Assembly (NCBI GenBank): GCA_903813345.2
Contig: CAIIXF020000004.1
Coordinates: forward strand, 26,415,985 to 26,475,984
DNA length: 60,000 nucleotides
Direction of reading: 5' to 3'
Source: Owenia fusiformis
Taxonomy: Eukaryota > Annelida > Polychaeta > Sabellida > Oweniidae
Both the position numbers and the translations under genes were made by a program. The notes beneath the pieces were generated by a model, which was not told where the DNA came from, ran no database searches, and saw nothing but the letters and a program-made list of their open reading frames with translations. Shown in pieces: positions 11,546 through 24,067 of the stretch. Position 1 is the stretch's first letter; the number at the start of each line of letters is the position of its first letter.

Positions 11546-12189
11546 TAACACTAATTTTTATTGAAGAACAAACATCAAACAAGCTCCAGAAAAATATCAC
11601 CAATTTATTGCAAATGGTTACAGATATGTGACAATATGTTACAAATGCTGAATACAATTCTTAACTGCCAAGCACGGAACTTTAACTCTGAATGTAATTC
11701 AAAACGAATGTACATATTGTTAGATCATTAATTCAAATTTGCTATAGATATGACTACATGTGAAAGCTGAAAATGAAGCATGGATATAGCACGAGAAACG
11801 GTTTTTTAAAATATTTTATGACTGCATTCCGGGACTTCAGGTTATAGTCATATAAAATTCTCAATTTCTCTTAATTCTCTAAATATCACTCAATTTCGTG
11901 GAAAATTATATAGTGTCACAATAACCTTGATATTACAAAACCTTAAAACACGCAAAAGTCACAAATGTTATGCCAAATCCAAGATTAAAACCACAATAAA
12001 ATTCATTCTAGATCGCGCATTCAAGCAAAATAAAACCTACAATAAACACGCGAGAGAAAAACTACTCCTAGACATGATTTCCATTTCACAATGTGAAAAC
12101 CTAATGTCGTCTGCTCATTTTCAGCAGGCATTTGTCATTATTAGACAACTGAAAGCCGATAATCAAAAAATATCGCCAGCTGACAAATA
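11546..12189. other. Unassigned; 96-codon open frame without known motif
   Basis: An open frame at 11927-12217 (plus) is lysine-rich and runs into the dispersed repeat at 12190. No domain is recognised; it may be a remnant of the same element. No other feature seen. Confidence 0.3.
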
Positions 12190-12330
12190 TTTCACGCTCT
12201 TTCTCTCTAAAATTTGAATAAAACATATGATTTTTTTGCATTTCCATACAATTTAGAGTGTTAACGTCATGTCTCATTTGAGTATTCCTTGCTAATTCCA
12301 CTCATTTCTCAATCATTTCATGTTTGAAAA
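12190..12330 (+). repeat. Dispersed repeat with AAAATTTGAATAAA core, copy 3
   Basis: Shares TTTCTCTCTAAAATTTGAAT with the copy at 2583 and a following AT-rich segment with CTAATTCCACTCATTT. Confidence 0.55.
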
Positions 12331-12869
12331 TATGAGCTGCATGATATTTTTTTCCAAGAGAGCCGCCATGGTGTCTAATTGAATCCAAATAAGAGGGGAA
12401 ACCTATACTTTAAGCAATGGGGGTTGATAGCAACCATAATGCAATTCAAAGATCACAGACGACACTGAAATTAGTTTCTCCCATAGCTGTGTATAAAATC
12501 TGTTAATGTGAACAACTATCAAGAGTGACGAATCACGGATCAATTTTCATCTTATATTTTGTGATATCTCATTGACTCTTGCGATTAGAACCTCTAAATG
12601 TAGGATAACTCGAATGTGAACTCAGCCCTCAAACTTCTCGATGTCAACATCTTTCAATGTTAACACCATTTGATTACCTCTAGAAATGAACATTTTCAAT
12701 GTGAACATCTCTATATGTTACATCTCATATTTCAGACAATCAAGACAAACAACTAATTCAAACAAAAAGTAATAGGTGCTCAGTGCTCAGTTTGCCTGGA
12801 ATTGCGATGACAAGATTAATGTGGTACCCTCTTCCAAACCTGCCTGCATGCAAAGATGCACACATGCAC
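12331..12869. other. Rab6 intron 2, no feature seen
   Basis: No recognisable repeat or exon. Confidence 0.4.
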
Positions 12870-12879
12870 ACCCATGAGC

Positions 12880-12970
12880 ACAAGATGATGATGATTAAAT
12901 GCATGATGATTGGATTGCACTTTGAAAAAATGCACAATAATTGGATTGCACTTTGAAAAAAATGCACTGA
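12880..12970. repeat. Two-unit tandem duplication, about 38 bp
   Basis: GATTGGATTGCACTTTGAAA followed by AAATGCAC(A/T) is read twice in succession with small changes. Confidence 0.7.
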
Positions 12971-13424
12971 AAATACAAGACATCAATGTGTAAGAGTAGA
13001 ATCAGCAAGTGGGGCTTTTAATGTGCTCCATCAATACAGGTGTGAAAACCGCCCTCTTGAAAGAAAATGTTTCAAAAATACAAATAATGAAATAATGTGG
13101 AATCAACAAGGAATAAATAAACACATGCATAGTTAAATTCTAATTTGAACAGAAATACAAGTAAATAAGGCAAATTTTAGAAAGAATGTAGTGTGAAACG
13201 TGCATGATCACGACAAAAATACAATTATCTCGTGGGCAGATATTGTGTAAGACTCAAGGTCAAATATTATGGAGACTGGGAAAACATAATAAGACATGAA
13301 TTTCTAAGTAAGGTTGAATCGCTAAAGATCGGAAGGAAGGAAGATCACAATGACATGGATCAATGTATCAAAGTGCATCCTATTAAAAATACCCTTTCCA
13401 TTTGTTTGACTTAGACTCTTTAAA
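12971..13424. other. Rab6 intron 2, no feature seen
   Basis: AT-rich; no exon or element recognised. Confidence 0.4.
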
Positions 13425-13925
13425 AGATCTGAACTATTCAGAGGTTAGTTCAAATGTTACTGTATGAACTATTCAGAGGTTAGTTCAGAGGCTATTGTCT
13501 TTTCAGAGTTTAGTTCAGATGCTATTGTCTGAACTATTCAAAGGTTAGTTCAGGCTATTGTCTGAACTATTCAGAGGTTAGTTCAAGCTATTGTCTGAAC
13601 TATTCAAAGGTTAGTTCAGGCTATTGTCTGAACTATTCAAAGGTTAGTTCAGGCTATTGTCTGAACTATTCAGAGGTTAGTTCAAGCTATTGTCTGAACT
13701 ATTCAGAGGTTAGTTATGAGGCTATTGTCTGAACTATTCAGAGGTTAGTTCAAGCTATTATCTGAACTATTCAGAAGTTAGTTCGGAGGCTATTGTCTGA
13801 ACTATTCAGAGGTTAGTTCGGAGGCTATTGTCTGAACTATTCATAAGTTAGTTCAGAGGCTATTGTCTGAACTATTCAAAGGTTAGTCCAGAGGTTGTCT
13901 ATTCAGAGGTTAATTCAGGCTTTGG
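13425..13925. repeat. 32-34-bp minisatellite, about 15 units
   Basis: Tandem units of GTCTGAACTATTCAGAGGTT followed by AGTTCAGAGGCTATT, with short deletions in several units. It lies in Rab6 intron 2. Confidence 0.93.
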
Positions 13926-14309
13926 GGTTTTAAAGGTTTTATCTAAACCAATAACTTCTAGTAGCTGAGCAGTCTACTGAACATCATGAAAGGTTCTGAA
14001 ACTGAGATGTACCTTTTCTCCAAATCTGAATAAATCATCTTTGAATAATTAATCTTTTTAATAATTAGATGATATTCCTAAACCGTGTGCTGCAACAGGT
14101 GACTTCAACCTTTATCTAACAGGGCATCACAATTAAAGCCCTACTTCAATTGATAAGATTAAATGTCAAGATTTCTTTCAATTCTTTGTCTTTATTGGAT
14201 AAATATTTACAATGACGTAGGGCATCAAATATTTGTAGAGAATTGATATAAAGCCTATTACAATATCCAGTGATCCTCTCAGAATATTGAAACAACTGAG
14301 AATTGTATC

Positions 14310-14420
14310 CTTGTTGAGGTCAATCTGCAGCCTTGTTGACACCAATTTGCTACCTTGTTGAAATCAATTATCAACCTTGTTGACACCAATTTGCAGCCTT
14401 GTTTTGTACTCTAGTTGAAA
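14310..14420. repeat. Short degenerate tandem repeat
   Basis: Four to five units around CAGCCTTGTTGACACCAATT, with variants CTACCTTGTTGAAATCAATT. Confidence 0.75.
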
Positions 14421-14559
14421 CCATATTTGCAGAGGGTACTAATTACTACCAGCCTTTTGGGATTTAGGGTTAATTTAAGTGGGTCATATAATGAATATGT
14501 TTTTACTACTAAAAGCACAGAATCAAACTCAGGGGACCTTAAAAGGCAATCAATTAGTG

Positions 14560-14790
14560 CAGTGATTTCCCCAGCATTAAAGCAAGTGGGCGTAGCACCA
14601 ACCTGAGATTTTGAAAATAGGCTTGCACCCATCTGAAAATAGGCTTGCACCCATCTGAAAAATCCATTTGCACCCACTTGAAAATTAGAAAAATTGGCAT
14701 ATTTTGACCAATTTTGGTCTGAATTGTGAAAACGAGAATTTTGAACCTACCCGTGAAAAAATCCTGGGGAGATAACTGTAGTGATTTTAA
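14560..14790. repeat. Dispersed repeat family D, copy 1
   Basis: Begins GTGATTTCCCCAGCATTAAA and includes CCTGAGATTTTGAAAATA, two tandem units of AGGCTTGCACCCATCTGAAA and a tail CCTGGGGAGATAACTG. Copy 2 is at 27241-27446. The ends (AGTGATYTCCCCAG and CTKGGGAGATMACTG) are inverted copies of each other, so this is a MITE-like element with an internal tandem repeat of variable length. Confidence 0.8.
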
Positions 14791-14894
14791 GGAAGAATTG
14801 TCTATGCTAAACAGAGAATGGTCAAGTAAAATCTGTCTATTCCAAATGCCTCTGGGACTGGCCAAAGGTGTTCATTTTAACAGGTCTTCACATT

Positions 14895-15030
14895 TCAAGA
14901 ACATGTAAGTCAATGGGAGATAAAAATTTGGGACTGAGAAAAAGTGGTCACATTTCAAGGTAAATGAACAAGTAAATGGGAGATAAAAATTTGGGCCTGA
15001 GAAAAAGTGTTCACATTGAGAGGTGTTTCG
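14895..15030. repeat. Local tandem duplication
   Basis: TCAATGGGAGATAAAAATTT with GGGCCTGAGAAAAAGTG(G/T)TC occurs twice. A related GGGCCTGAGAAAAGGTATTC occurs at about 18480. Confidence 0.75.
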
Positions 15031-15255
15031 GAATACAGGTTTGTAATTCAATGTTATTTTTATTAGCTTTTAGGCTTCAACATAAACATTTCTTTTAGCC
15101 ATGTATGAATATGTTTTTTACTGTAGCAGAAAGGAAACTCTGGGGACCTCATAAAGACAACCTATTAGAGAAGAGTAACTGATTTCAAGTGTTTGATTTA
15201 AGGAAACATGAATCCTGTCTGGACATTTCTTCCAGATAATGTGACCTTGCAATGT
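15031..15255. other. Rab6 intron 2, no feature seen
   Basis: AT-rich; no element recognised. Confidence 0.4.
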
Positions 15256-15332
15256 ATGTCTATTGCCTGTGTCTATTGCCTGTGTCTATTGCCTGTGTCT
15301 ATTGCCTGTGTCTATTGCCTACGTCTATTGTC
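15256..15332. repeat. 13-bp tandem repeat
   Basis: Six units of TGTCTATTGCCTG, the last one or two degenerate. Confidence 0.92.
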
Positions 15333-15834
15333 TGGAGTTGAATGACTACTGGGGTTGGCAATGATACTTTATATAATTTGTGATTGTTTTGAGATACTTG
15401 CACCCTTATAGTATTAACCATTTTCAAATCCCTGATTATGAATATGTATTTATACTGTAACTGTAAAAATATAGTCAAATAAAGGGGAAAAAAAGAATGA
15501 GGGTTGACTCCAGGAAAATATTGCTGGCTTGAAGTGGTCCCTATATTCATGAAAAAGTTGAAAGTTAAAAATTGAGAAAATTTCATTCTTTCATTTATTG
15601 AAATTTTGAAACTGAGCTCTGTATTCCACGATAAAAATTACAAATATCATACATGTATAGTGGTTGAATTTGAGGGCGCATGATTGACTTAGGTAGTTCC
15701 ATACTTTCACAAAACACAAACCTAAAAGGATAGCAGTGATCTCACCAGGATATTTCCCCAGTGGGTGCTTAATCCTCATATATCTGTTTTCGGTCAAACT
15801 ATCTCAATATTTCCAACTAATAGCAGGGTTCAGA
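15333..15834. other. Rab6 intron 2, no feature seen
   Basis: No recognisable repeat or exon. Confidence 0.4.
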
Positions 15835-16305
15835 GATTTTCAACAGGGGGGCATGTACATTTCAGATTTTCACATTTTCAACTGGGGGGCATGTAATTTT
15901 CACATTTTCAATTGGGCGGTGTGTAAGTTTCACATTTTCAACTGAGGGGCATGTAATTTTCATATTTTCTACTGGGGGGCGTTTAATTTTCATATTTTCA
16001 ACTGAGGGCATTTAATTTTCATATTTTTAACTGGGGGCATGCAATTTTCACATTTTCAACTGAGGGAGATGTAATTTTCAACTTGGAGGCATGTAATTTT
16101 CATATTTTCAAATGGAGGCATATAATTTTCAACCGGGGGTGCATGTAATTTTCAGATTTTCAACTGGGGGGCATGTAATTTTCAGATTTTCAACCAGGGG
16201 GCACTTAATTTTCAGATTTTCAGCCAGGGGGGCATGTAATTTTCAGATTTTCAACTGGGTGCTCCTACACCCAGTTGCTCTAATGCTGGGGAGATCACAG
16301 CGTAG
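15835..16305. repeat. About 30-bp minisatellite inside a family-D-like element
   Basis: About 14 units around ATTTTCAACTGGGGGGCATG followed by TAATTTTCA. It ends with TAATGCTGGGGAGATCAC, the reverse complement of the start of repeat family D, and begins close to GTGATCTCACCAGG. It therefore looks like a third, inverted family-D copy whose internal unit has been strongly amplified. Confidence 0.85.
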
Positions 16306-16752
16306 CTTCCTGATTTAATGAAACAAGTATACAGTCTGGATATTTCGGATCTTTAGATAATTTGATGGCGAGCAATGTTTAACAATAGGACATCCAGTAA
16401 TTACAGTTAAAGTCTTGACTTTCCAATTTCCTAAATGGCGAAAATGTCAGTTTGGCTTCCAAATAAGGAATACTAAATTACGACAACATGACCGAGCAGA
16501 GTATCTCAAGGGATGATAATGTGAGACTGGTCATGTTTAAAAGTGAAAAAATAAGAGTGAAAACTATTGTAATTTGGCGGTAAAATTTAAACATTTTGTG
16601 AAAAACATTCTAAAACTAAATAGTAAAGAAATAACTCGTACTTATTATGATGTAATTTTTGTAAATACTTTTTATAGATCAATAAAATAAAATGGCAGAA
16701 CATCTACTGTTTCAATAGTTTGATTTCATGTCTTTAAAGAGAGCTTCATCTT
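16306..16752. other. Rab6 intron 2, no feature seen
   Basis: No recognisable exon or repeat. Confidence 0.4.
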
Positions 16753-17156
16753 CAGAGTGTCTCAAAAAATGTTACACTTCCAAAAATTTCAATATCTTTC
16801 ATGATTTTGAATTTTCCCCTAAAATATACCAAGATACCAAAAGACCAGTCTTTCTCGAATAAATCCACACCATCAGATTCAAAATCCGTCCATGATGAAA
16901 GTTCGATGTTAAAGAAACTGTTCCTCTCTTGTCATTTGGTTCGTCCAATCACTTAGAAGTTGACGCAAGTCAGATTTTACGATGGGACACTAAAAGCTGT
17001 TCTGTGGAGCCAATCAAGGACAGATTTTGAATCTGATGGTGTCAAATTATCCTAGAAAAATTTGTCTTTTGGTAAAAAGTAAATTTTAGGGGAAAAGTCA
17101 AAATGATGAAAGATATTGAACTTTTTGTAAGTGTAACATTTTTTTGAGACACACTG
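16753..17156. mobile_element. Mariner-like fold-back MITE
   Basis: A 404-bp near-palindrome. Left end CAGAGTGTCTCAAAAAATGT, right end the inverse of CAGTGTGTCTCAAAAAAATG. Inner arms also match (ACCATCAGATTCAAAATC against GATTTTGAATCTGATGGT). The right end is followed by TA, the Tc1/mariner target; the left flank reads TT, perhaps mutated. No transposase is encoded. Confidence 0.85.
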
Positions 17157-17158
17157 TA

Positions 17159-17400
17159 CACAGCCAATTCGGCGCCGTTTCGGCATCAAAAGACTTTGGC
17201 GGTGTTCCGAACCGGACTAGTCAGTCTATTTGGTGCCGAGGTGGCACCGAAACTTGGTACCAAACGGCGTCGAAAATCAGATTGCATTTTGGGGGAGTAC
17301 ATCCAACCAGTGGGGATCGAACCCACGACCCCTCACTTCCAAGGCACAAGGAGCACCTAGCGGGTTCCGTGCTCTAGATTGCTAAGCCAACTCGACAAAC
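17159..17400 (-). mobile_element. tRNA-derived SINE
   Basis: The minus-strand sequence has pol III promoter boxes of a tRNA head. An A box, TTGGCTTAGCAATCTAGAGC, is followed about 60 nt later by a B box, GGGTTCGATCCCC, with a long variable-arm-like spacer as in Leu/Ser tRNAs. A non-tRNA body follows, containing the hairpin GGTGCCACCTCGGCACC, and ends against the mariner-like MITE. The lack of a proper acceptor stem and the attached body argue for a SINE rather than a tRNA gene. Confidence 0.75.
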
Positions 17401-18624
17401 CCCAAAAAAGGTTATTTCATCAGCCAATCTGACTAGGGAACAGGTTTTAACCCTAGGAACATGTTAAAACATTTTAATTTACACGAGAGTGACATAAACC
17501 AGGAAAATATGGATTTAAACTCAATTAGTACTTCACAAGATAATAAAGATTGCATGATATCCTTATTTGGCATTTTGATAAAATCTCAACTCTACATTCG
17601 CTACCACTCAAACAAACCAATCAATGGATTCCAGAAAATATAACATTGTAATTCCTTGAGTTTTTCTATTTCTATAACAATGTTCACCAAAAGAAGTCAA
17701 AAGTAAGAGTTGGGGTCAATGGTATAAATTACTAGCATGAGCCCCCAGAAAATAGATATGAACATTACAAATCGGAGGAAAAGCAGTTTTCATTTGACAA
17801 AGATCGCTGAAAGACAGACGAACAGACAGGTCAATAACACAGGCTCATCATATATACCAAAAGTACTAATCTAAATATTGCTATTAGTCATACACATATA
17901 ATGATATTATAGCATGCAATTCCTATACTACAAGTACAATGATGTTATTTTGAGTATCATAAATTGCTGAAAATGTTAATTGAAATCAATACATGCTATA
18001 GGATTAAGATAGCTGATTTATAACCTATGCTAGTATTCATTGTTTTATAGTAGATAATCTCAGATACAAGCCAGAAAACCTTTCATTTTATTTTACGTTG
18101 CAGGGCTCTTACCAGGCTTTTAGACTGTGGTGCAGCACCACAGACTATTTAGCTCCTACCACAACCTATTGGCAAATCATGATCTTAACTTGACTGAATA
18201 CAATATAATAATGACATTTAAAAGGATAAAATATAGAATAATATGATTTATCACGATTGAACGATGATGCCGATGATGTTGGCACCACACCCTTAATATT
18301 TCCTGGTGAGAGCCTTGTCTAGTGTCTATCTTGTTCATATACAGATTCTGGATGTGGCTCGTTGAGTAATTTAGACATGAGAAAGGCAAGAACCTGAGAT
18401 AAGACTAGGGAGGAGGCGCAAGGGGGGGGGGAGCAAGGCCAGATACTTAAATATAGTGAAACCTATTTGAACCAGATTTGGGCCTGAGAAAAGGTATTCA
18501 CAATGAAAAGTGTTCATATTGAGAGAAAGTGTTCATATTTCAGAGGTGTTCTGTTTAGAGAGGTGTTCAGCTATACAGGTAATTCATTAGTCTCACACTT
18601 TTAAACGTAATATACATATATAGA
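17401..18624. other. Rab6 intron 2, mostly unassigned
   Basis: No exon recognised. A 10-G run lies at about 18421-18431. GTGTTCATATT repeats occur at 18510-18570 and resemble the GAACACCTC repeats elsewhere. AGACTGTGGTGCAGCACCAC at about 18122 is a small hairpin. Confidence 0.4.
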
Positions 18625-18780
18625 AACAAGGCATTAACATGCAATATATCACCACCTGCCATTTGTTACCGATACCAAACTCCAAATACCAATTGCCAAA
18701 TGCTGTAGTACACCATCCATAAAAAAGGTGGGGACAATAACAATAACAATATGTCATCAGTTGTGGTGGTGACATAATCA
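18625..18780 (+). repeat. Dispersed repeat family S, copy 3
   Basis: Contains ACAAGGCATTAACATGCAAT, CACCACCTGCCATTTGTTAC and the end GTGGTGGTGACATAATC. It stops a few bases before the TIR element at 18787, whose target duplication begins at 18782. Confidence 0.8.
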
Positions 18781-18786
18781 CAATAC

Positions 18787-19946
18787 CACACTACCCTACC
18801 TCGATCGCGCATGCGCGAATCTTTTGGCTTTCAAACATGTCGCTTTTGAGTATATCGACTGCTTAGTCAAAAGGTTAATACGTTTGGTGCTTGGAGTGAG
18901 TCAATATTGCTATTCGCTACACTTCAGTGGTGCAATAGTGAAGTCCATGTTCCAAGTTATATGATAGTTGAAGAAATAATGTAAATAATATCGTTTTCAA
19001 TTTTAAAATATTTGATATGTCATAGTACACGGTACACAGCTGCAAAAGTTGATCAATACAGGGTACAAGGAATGTAAATTGTTCAATAGTACAGGGAGCG
19101 AGAAAGTAAGCTGATTATACAGACATACTATGTCCCGACCTCATGTACATTTACATTGCAAACAGTGAAAGTAATGCTAAAAAGGCCGCCTGTTGATGCT
19201 TTGAGGTGTCATCAATTGTTATTTAATCCAAATAAAGTAAACATTATTTTGTAGATTTAGACACGGGCTTTCAAGTCGTATGCATTTTAGTCATTAAATT
19301 AACAAGAACGCTAGATTATACGTGTTACTAGGGTATCAAATTGAAATAAAATAACCAAATTAAATATCAACACGTTAATGATAAATGACTATCCGCTATC
19401 AGTATTAATGACTATTTGCTACTCAGAATAATTAAAATTGCCTGAACTACATATGAAGAATCTTTCTATAGAACCCCTTGAATGGTCTAATTCACTACCG
19501 TCCTAGAAACCCGACCATTCAAAATGTTTTGTTCAAATTCACAAAAATACAGTTGACTAACATACTAGAAAACGTATCCACCTATAACACGATGACACGC
19601 AGTTTAAACAACAGTTAACTGGGTTTTTGTTACATATCAATGTAACATTTTCGAAGGGACACTTACATGCTCCCTGTACGTTGATAGATTTACTGAAATG
19701 TATCGTGTATTGCATTTGGTTTTGCTTCACTGCGCCCACTATTATCTATCTTTGCCTATAGTGTTTTTTTGCCAACAATATTCTACACACTCCTTGATGA
19801 ATCAATTCTATGTCTGGTAGAACACTAGAAATATATGTAAAATGTATTTTACGTTCAGAAATATGGAATTAAACCCACGTCCTCCATTTGCAACTAAGCT
19901 GTACCCTGTTTCCCTTTTAAACGTGGTCACGTGGTAGGGTAGTGTG
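18787..19946. mobile_element. 1.16-kb TIR element with CAC termini and 5-bp duplication
   Basis: Ends are perfect 14-bp inverted repeats, CACACTACCCTACC. AATAC abuts both ends (18782-18786 and 19947-19951). The interior has no recognisable transposase, so it is non-autonomous. Just inside the left end is the palindrome TCGCGCATGCGCGA. CAC ends with a 5-bp duplication resemble Transib/RAG-type elements, but no protein supports this. Confidence 0.82.
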
Positions 19947-19951
19947 AATAC

Positions 19952-20389
19952 AGGTGAGCAAAAGGGTAGTGTCTGTGAGAGACTCTGCAAATTGGAGATA
20001 ATGCAAATGATCTTTGAAGATGAAATATGTGAATTACTGGCACTTTCAGAATACGCAAGGTATCAGTCCAGTGTGACACGTTTTCAAGGCTGTTTATTAA
20101 AGAAGATGTTTCTGAGATCATAAATATTGCAAAATTGTTGATTGTAAAGTGACAAATTCTGAAATGTGCATCTAGATTTATACATTATACAGATAAGAAT
20201 TCTTGAAAATGCATGGAAGTCCTATAAATACATTTCCCATAAATATAATAAAAACCTAACTAAAATATATACTGCACAGATATATACACTCAAACATATG
20301 AAAGTAAATAACAAATAAATTAATAAGCCTAGCAATTAAAATCTCATATAATCTCATTATGATAAATATCCAAAAATAAGGATTTAAAA
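19952..20389. other. AT-rich intron sequence, no feature seen
   Basis: No recognisable element or exon. Confidence 0.4.
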
Positions 20390-20690
20390 AATAAATATGA
20401 ATTGACAACAATAATTTAATAATCAAAATAAAATTACTGCAAAGTATAAACTTATAAAAATATGATTTGACAACAATACCTGGCTAAATAAGTACATCTC
20501 AATAAAAAAAATAAAATAATAAAAAATAAAATTGCTACTAAGTATAAAACTAAAAATATATATACTCGTATATATACTTTTAGATAACAATGAATTAAAT
20601 AAATGCATATCAATAAAAAAAATTAAATAAAATTACCGCTAAATATAAAACTTAAAATTCAAAAATATATGAATTTACAACGATGAAGGT
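20390..20690. repeat. Very AT-rich degenerate tandem repeat, about 110-bp unit
   Basis: The order GACAACAAT, AATAAAATTACTGC, AAGTATAAAACTTAAAA recurs about three times with indels. A stem-loop, GATGAAGGTTGA with TCAACCTTCAT, follows at about 20680-20730. Confidence 0.6.
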
Positions 20691-21789
20691 TGAAATAAAC
20701 GTTCCACCTACCTCAACCTTCATAGTTGAATATCGCAAAATAAACAAACGAAATATTTAGTGGTGTTATACAATGTTACATAAGAATATCGAGTGATGTA
20801 ATATTATTGGATGTATAAATATTAATCAGCGCTATTGCCATGGTTACTGGCAATGTTTATTTAGTAATGCAAAAAGAATGTGTTAAAATGTAAAAATATT
20901 AAGTGGTACATAGGATCTAGTAGACTTGTGGTGTAGAATTAGATGAGAAAATATTTTGTGGTGATGCAAAATGGTAAATAAAATATCTAGTGATGTGAAA
21001 CTAGTATGTGAAGATACATGTGTCTAGTGGTGTGGATTTGTAACTTATGTTAGACAGACTACATAGAAACAAAAATATTATCAGCAAAAGTTCAATTAAA
21101 TTGATATAGATAAAAATTTAAAACAACCATAAATTATAAATCTCTGCTACAAAAATGTATCTGAAGGTATTTTACTAAAGTATAAAAGCACAATTTAAAA
21201 TAGCAAATATTATTTAAAGCAGTATTCAAAGTAACAGGTCAGTAAATAGGTCTAATAGTAAGACTAATTTTTCAAAATCAAACCTAAAAAACTAGGTTAA
21301 TCAAAAACCCAATATAGGGCAATGAGCATTAAAAAATTATCCCTAAAGATAATGCATTCATTGAAGTTATATATCCATTGGTATTAATTCATTGAAGATG
21401 TGCATGTAAAACAAATTTATCAATGCTTTCATCAAACCAATCCATCGAGATGATGCAACCATCGAAAAAATGCAGTCATCTGAGCTATTTTTCAACTTTC
21501 TGAGTCTAAATAAGTTATTTGTACACGGTACATGTATATATCATTCTCCTAGGCATTTACCATATATGGAATAGATCATATATTTCATGCTAAGATTGTT
21601 TTTTTATGACAGGATTTACTATTATTCATTAACATAATACCACTTAATCAGAATTTTAAATTTAATACACATTCCATAAAACATGTAGTCTTGTTAGATT
21701 TTTTTTTTGGGGGGGGGGGTAAGTTTTGAACATCTCATCAAATACAGGTATGTTGCTATAGTACAGACTTAAAAAATTAGAGATGATTC
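20691..21789. other. AT-rich intron sequence
   Basis: Repeated GTGATGT/GTGGTGT motifs at 20760-21030 suggest an old, decayed tandem array. ATTGCCATGGTTAC at about 20834 is X-box-like. A T-run followed by a 10-base G-run lies at 21700-21719. Confidence 0.4.
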
Positions 21790-22056
21790 ACTAAACATTT
21801 TTTATTCACCTTAGGCTAAAGTGCTTATAATATTTGTTTCATAAATTAGTGAACTTTTTTATTCACATTAGGCTAAAGTGCTTATAATATTTGTTTCATA
21901 AATTAGTGAACTTTTTTATTTGTTTCATAAATTAGTGAACTTTTTTATTCACCTTAGGCTAAGGTGCTTATAATATTTGTTTCATAAATTAATGAACTTT
22001 TTATTCACATTAGGCTAAGGTGCTTATAATATTTGTTTCATAAATAAGTGAACTCA
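21790..22056. repeat. About 60-bp tandem repeat next to Rab6 exon 2
   Basis: Four units (one truncated) of GTGAACTTTTTTATTCACCT, TAGGCTAAAGTGCTTATAAT and ATTTGTTTCATAAATTA. The last unit runs into the exon 2 donor site, so array length changes occur directly at the splice site. Confidence 0.9.
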
Positions 22057-22057
22057 C

Positions 22058-22116
22058 CTGGTATGTGTTGTCAAAACTGTCATACATGAATCTTGTGATA
22101 ATTGAGGTTTTTCCAA
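22058..22116 (-). CDS. rab6: Rab6 small GTPase, coding exon 2
   Basis: Encodes V24-Q43, [20 protein letters not shown]. With exon 1 it completes the P-loop GEQSVGKT (residues 20-27), including the Lys and Thr that bind the phosphates and magnesium of GTP. The acceptor is TATTTCAG at 22124-22117 and the donor GTGAGT at 22057-22052. The exon starts in phase 1, exactly complementing the single G left by exon 1, and ends in phase 0, matching exon 3. Tandem repeats lie directly on both sides (21790-22056 and 22140-22290). Confidence 0.95.
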
Positions 22117-22139
22117 CTGAAATACAAGACAAATTCAAT

Positions 22140-22295
22140 GATTATTTTTTAGAATTCTTAATGTAAAATGTCCCTTTAAAAATAAAAGTTATAAGGTCAT
22201 TTATAGAATTTTTAAGGTAAAATGTCCCTTTAGAATAAAAAATTATGTCATTTATGGAATTTTTAAGGTAAAATGTCCCTTTAAGAATAAAGAAT
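22140..22295. repeat. About 57-bp tandem repeat, three units
   Basis: Units of AGAATTTTTAAGGTAAAATG followed by TCCCTTTAAGAATAAA, just upstream of exon 2 on the minus strand. Confidence 0.88.
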
Positions 22296-23890
<1,595 letters not shown>

Positions 23891-24067
23891 TTGTAAACTA
23901 ATATGAATATGACATTTATTCACTAGGTTTTGTCTCGGGCGGAGCTGGTTGATAGTAGTGTAATTACTGTTTATATATGGGATATATTTATTGCACCTTT
24001 TGTTATCTAAAAGAGCTAGAAATCGCATAATCAGAACATTTTCAGTGCATAATTTTAGACCAGTCTT

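Noticed and set aside
17280-17400. Functional tRNA gene
   Set aside because: A and B boxes are good but there is no pairing acceptor stem, and a non-tRNA body follows; SINE is the better reading.
19840-19960. Possible tRNA-like sequence on the minus strand (GGGTTTAATTCC resembling a B box)
   Set aside because: The only A-box-like string is about 30 nt away, too close, and no cloverleaf can be drawn.
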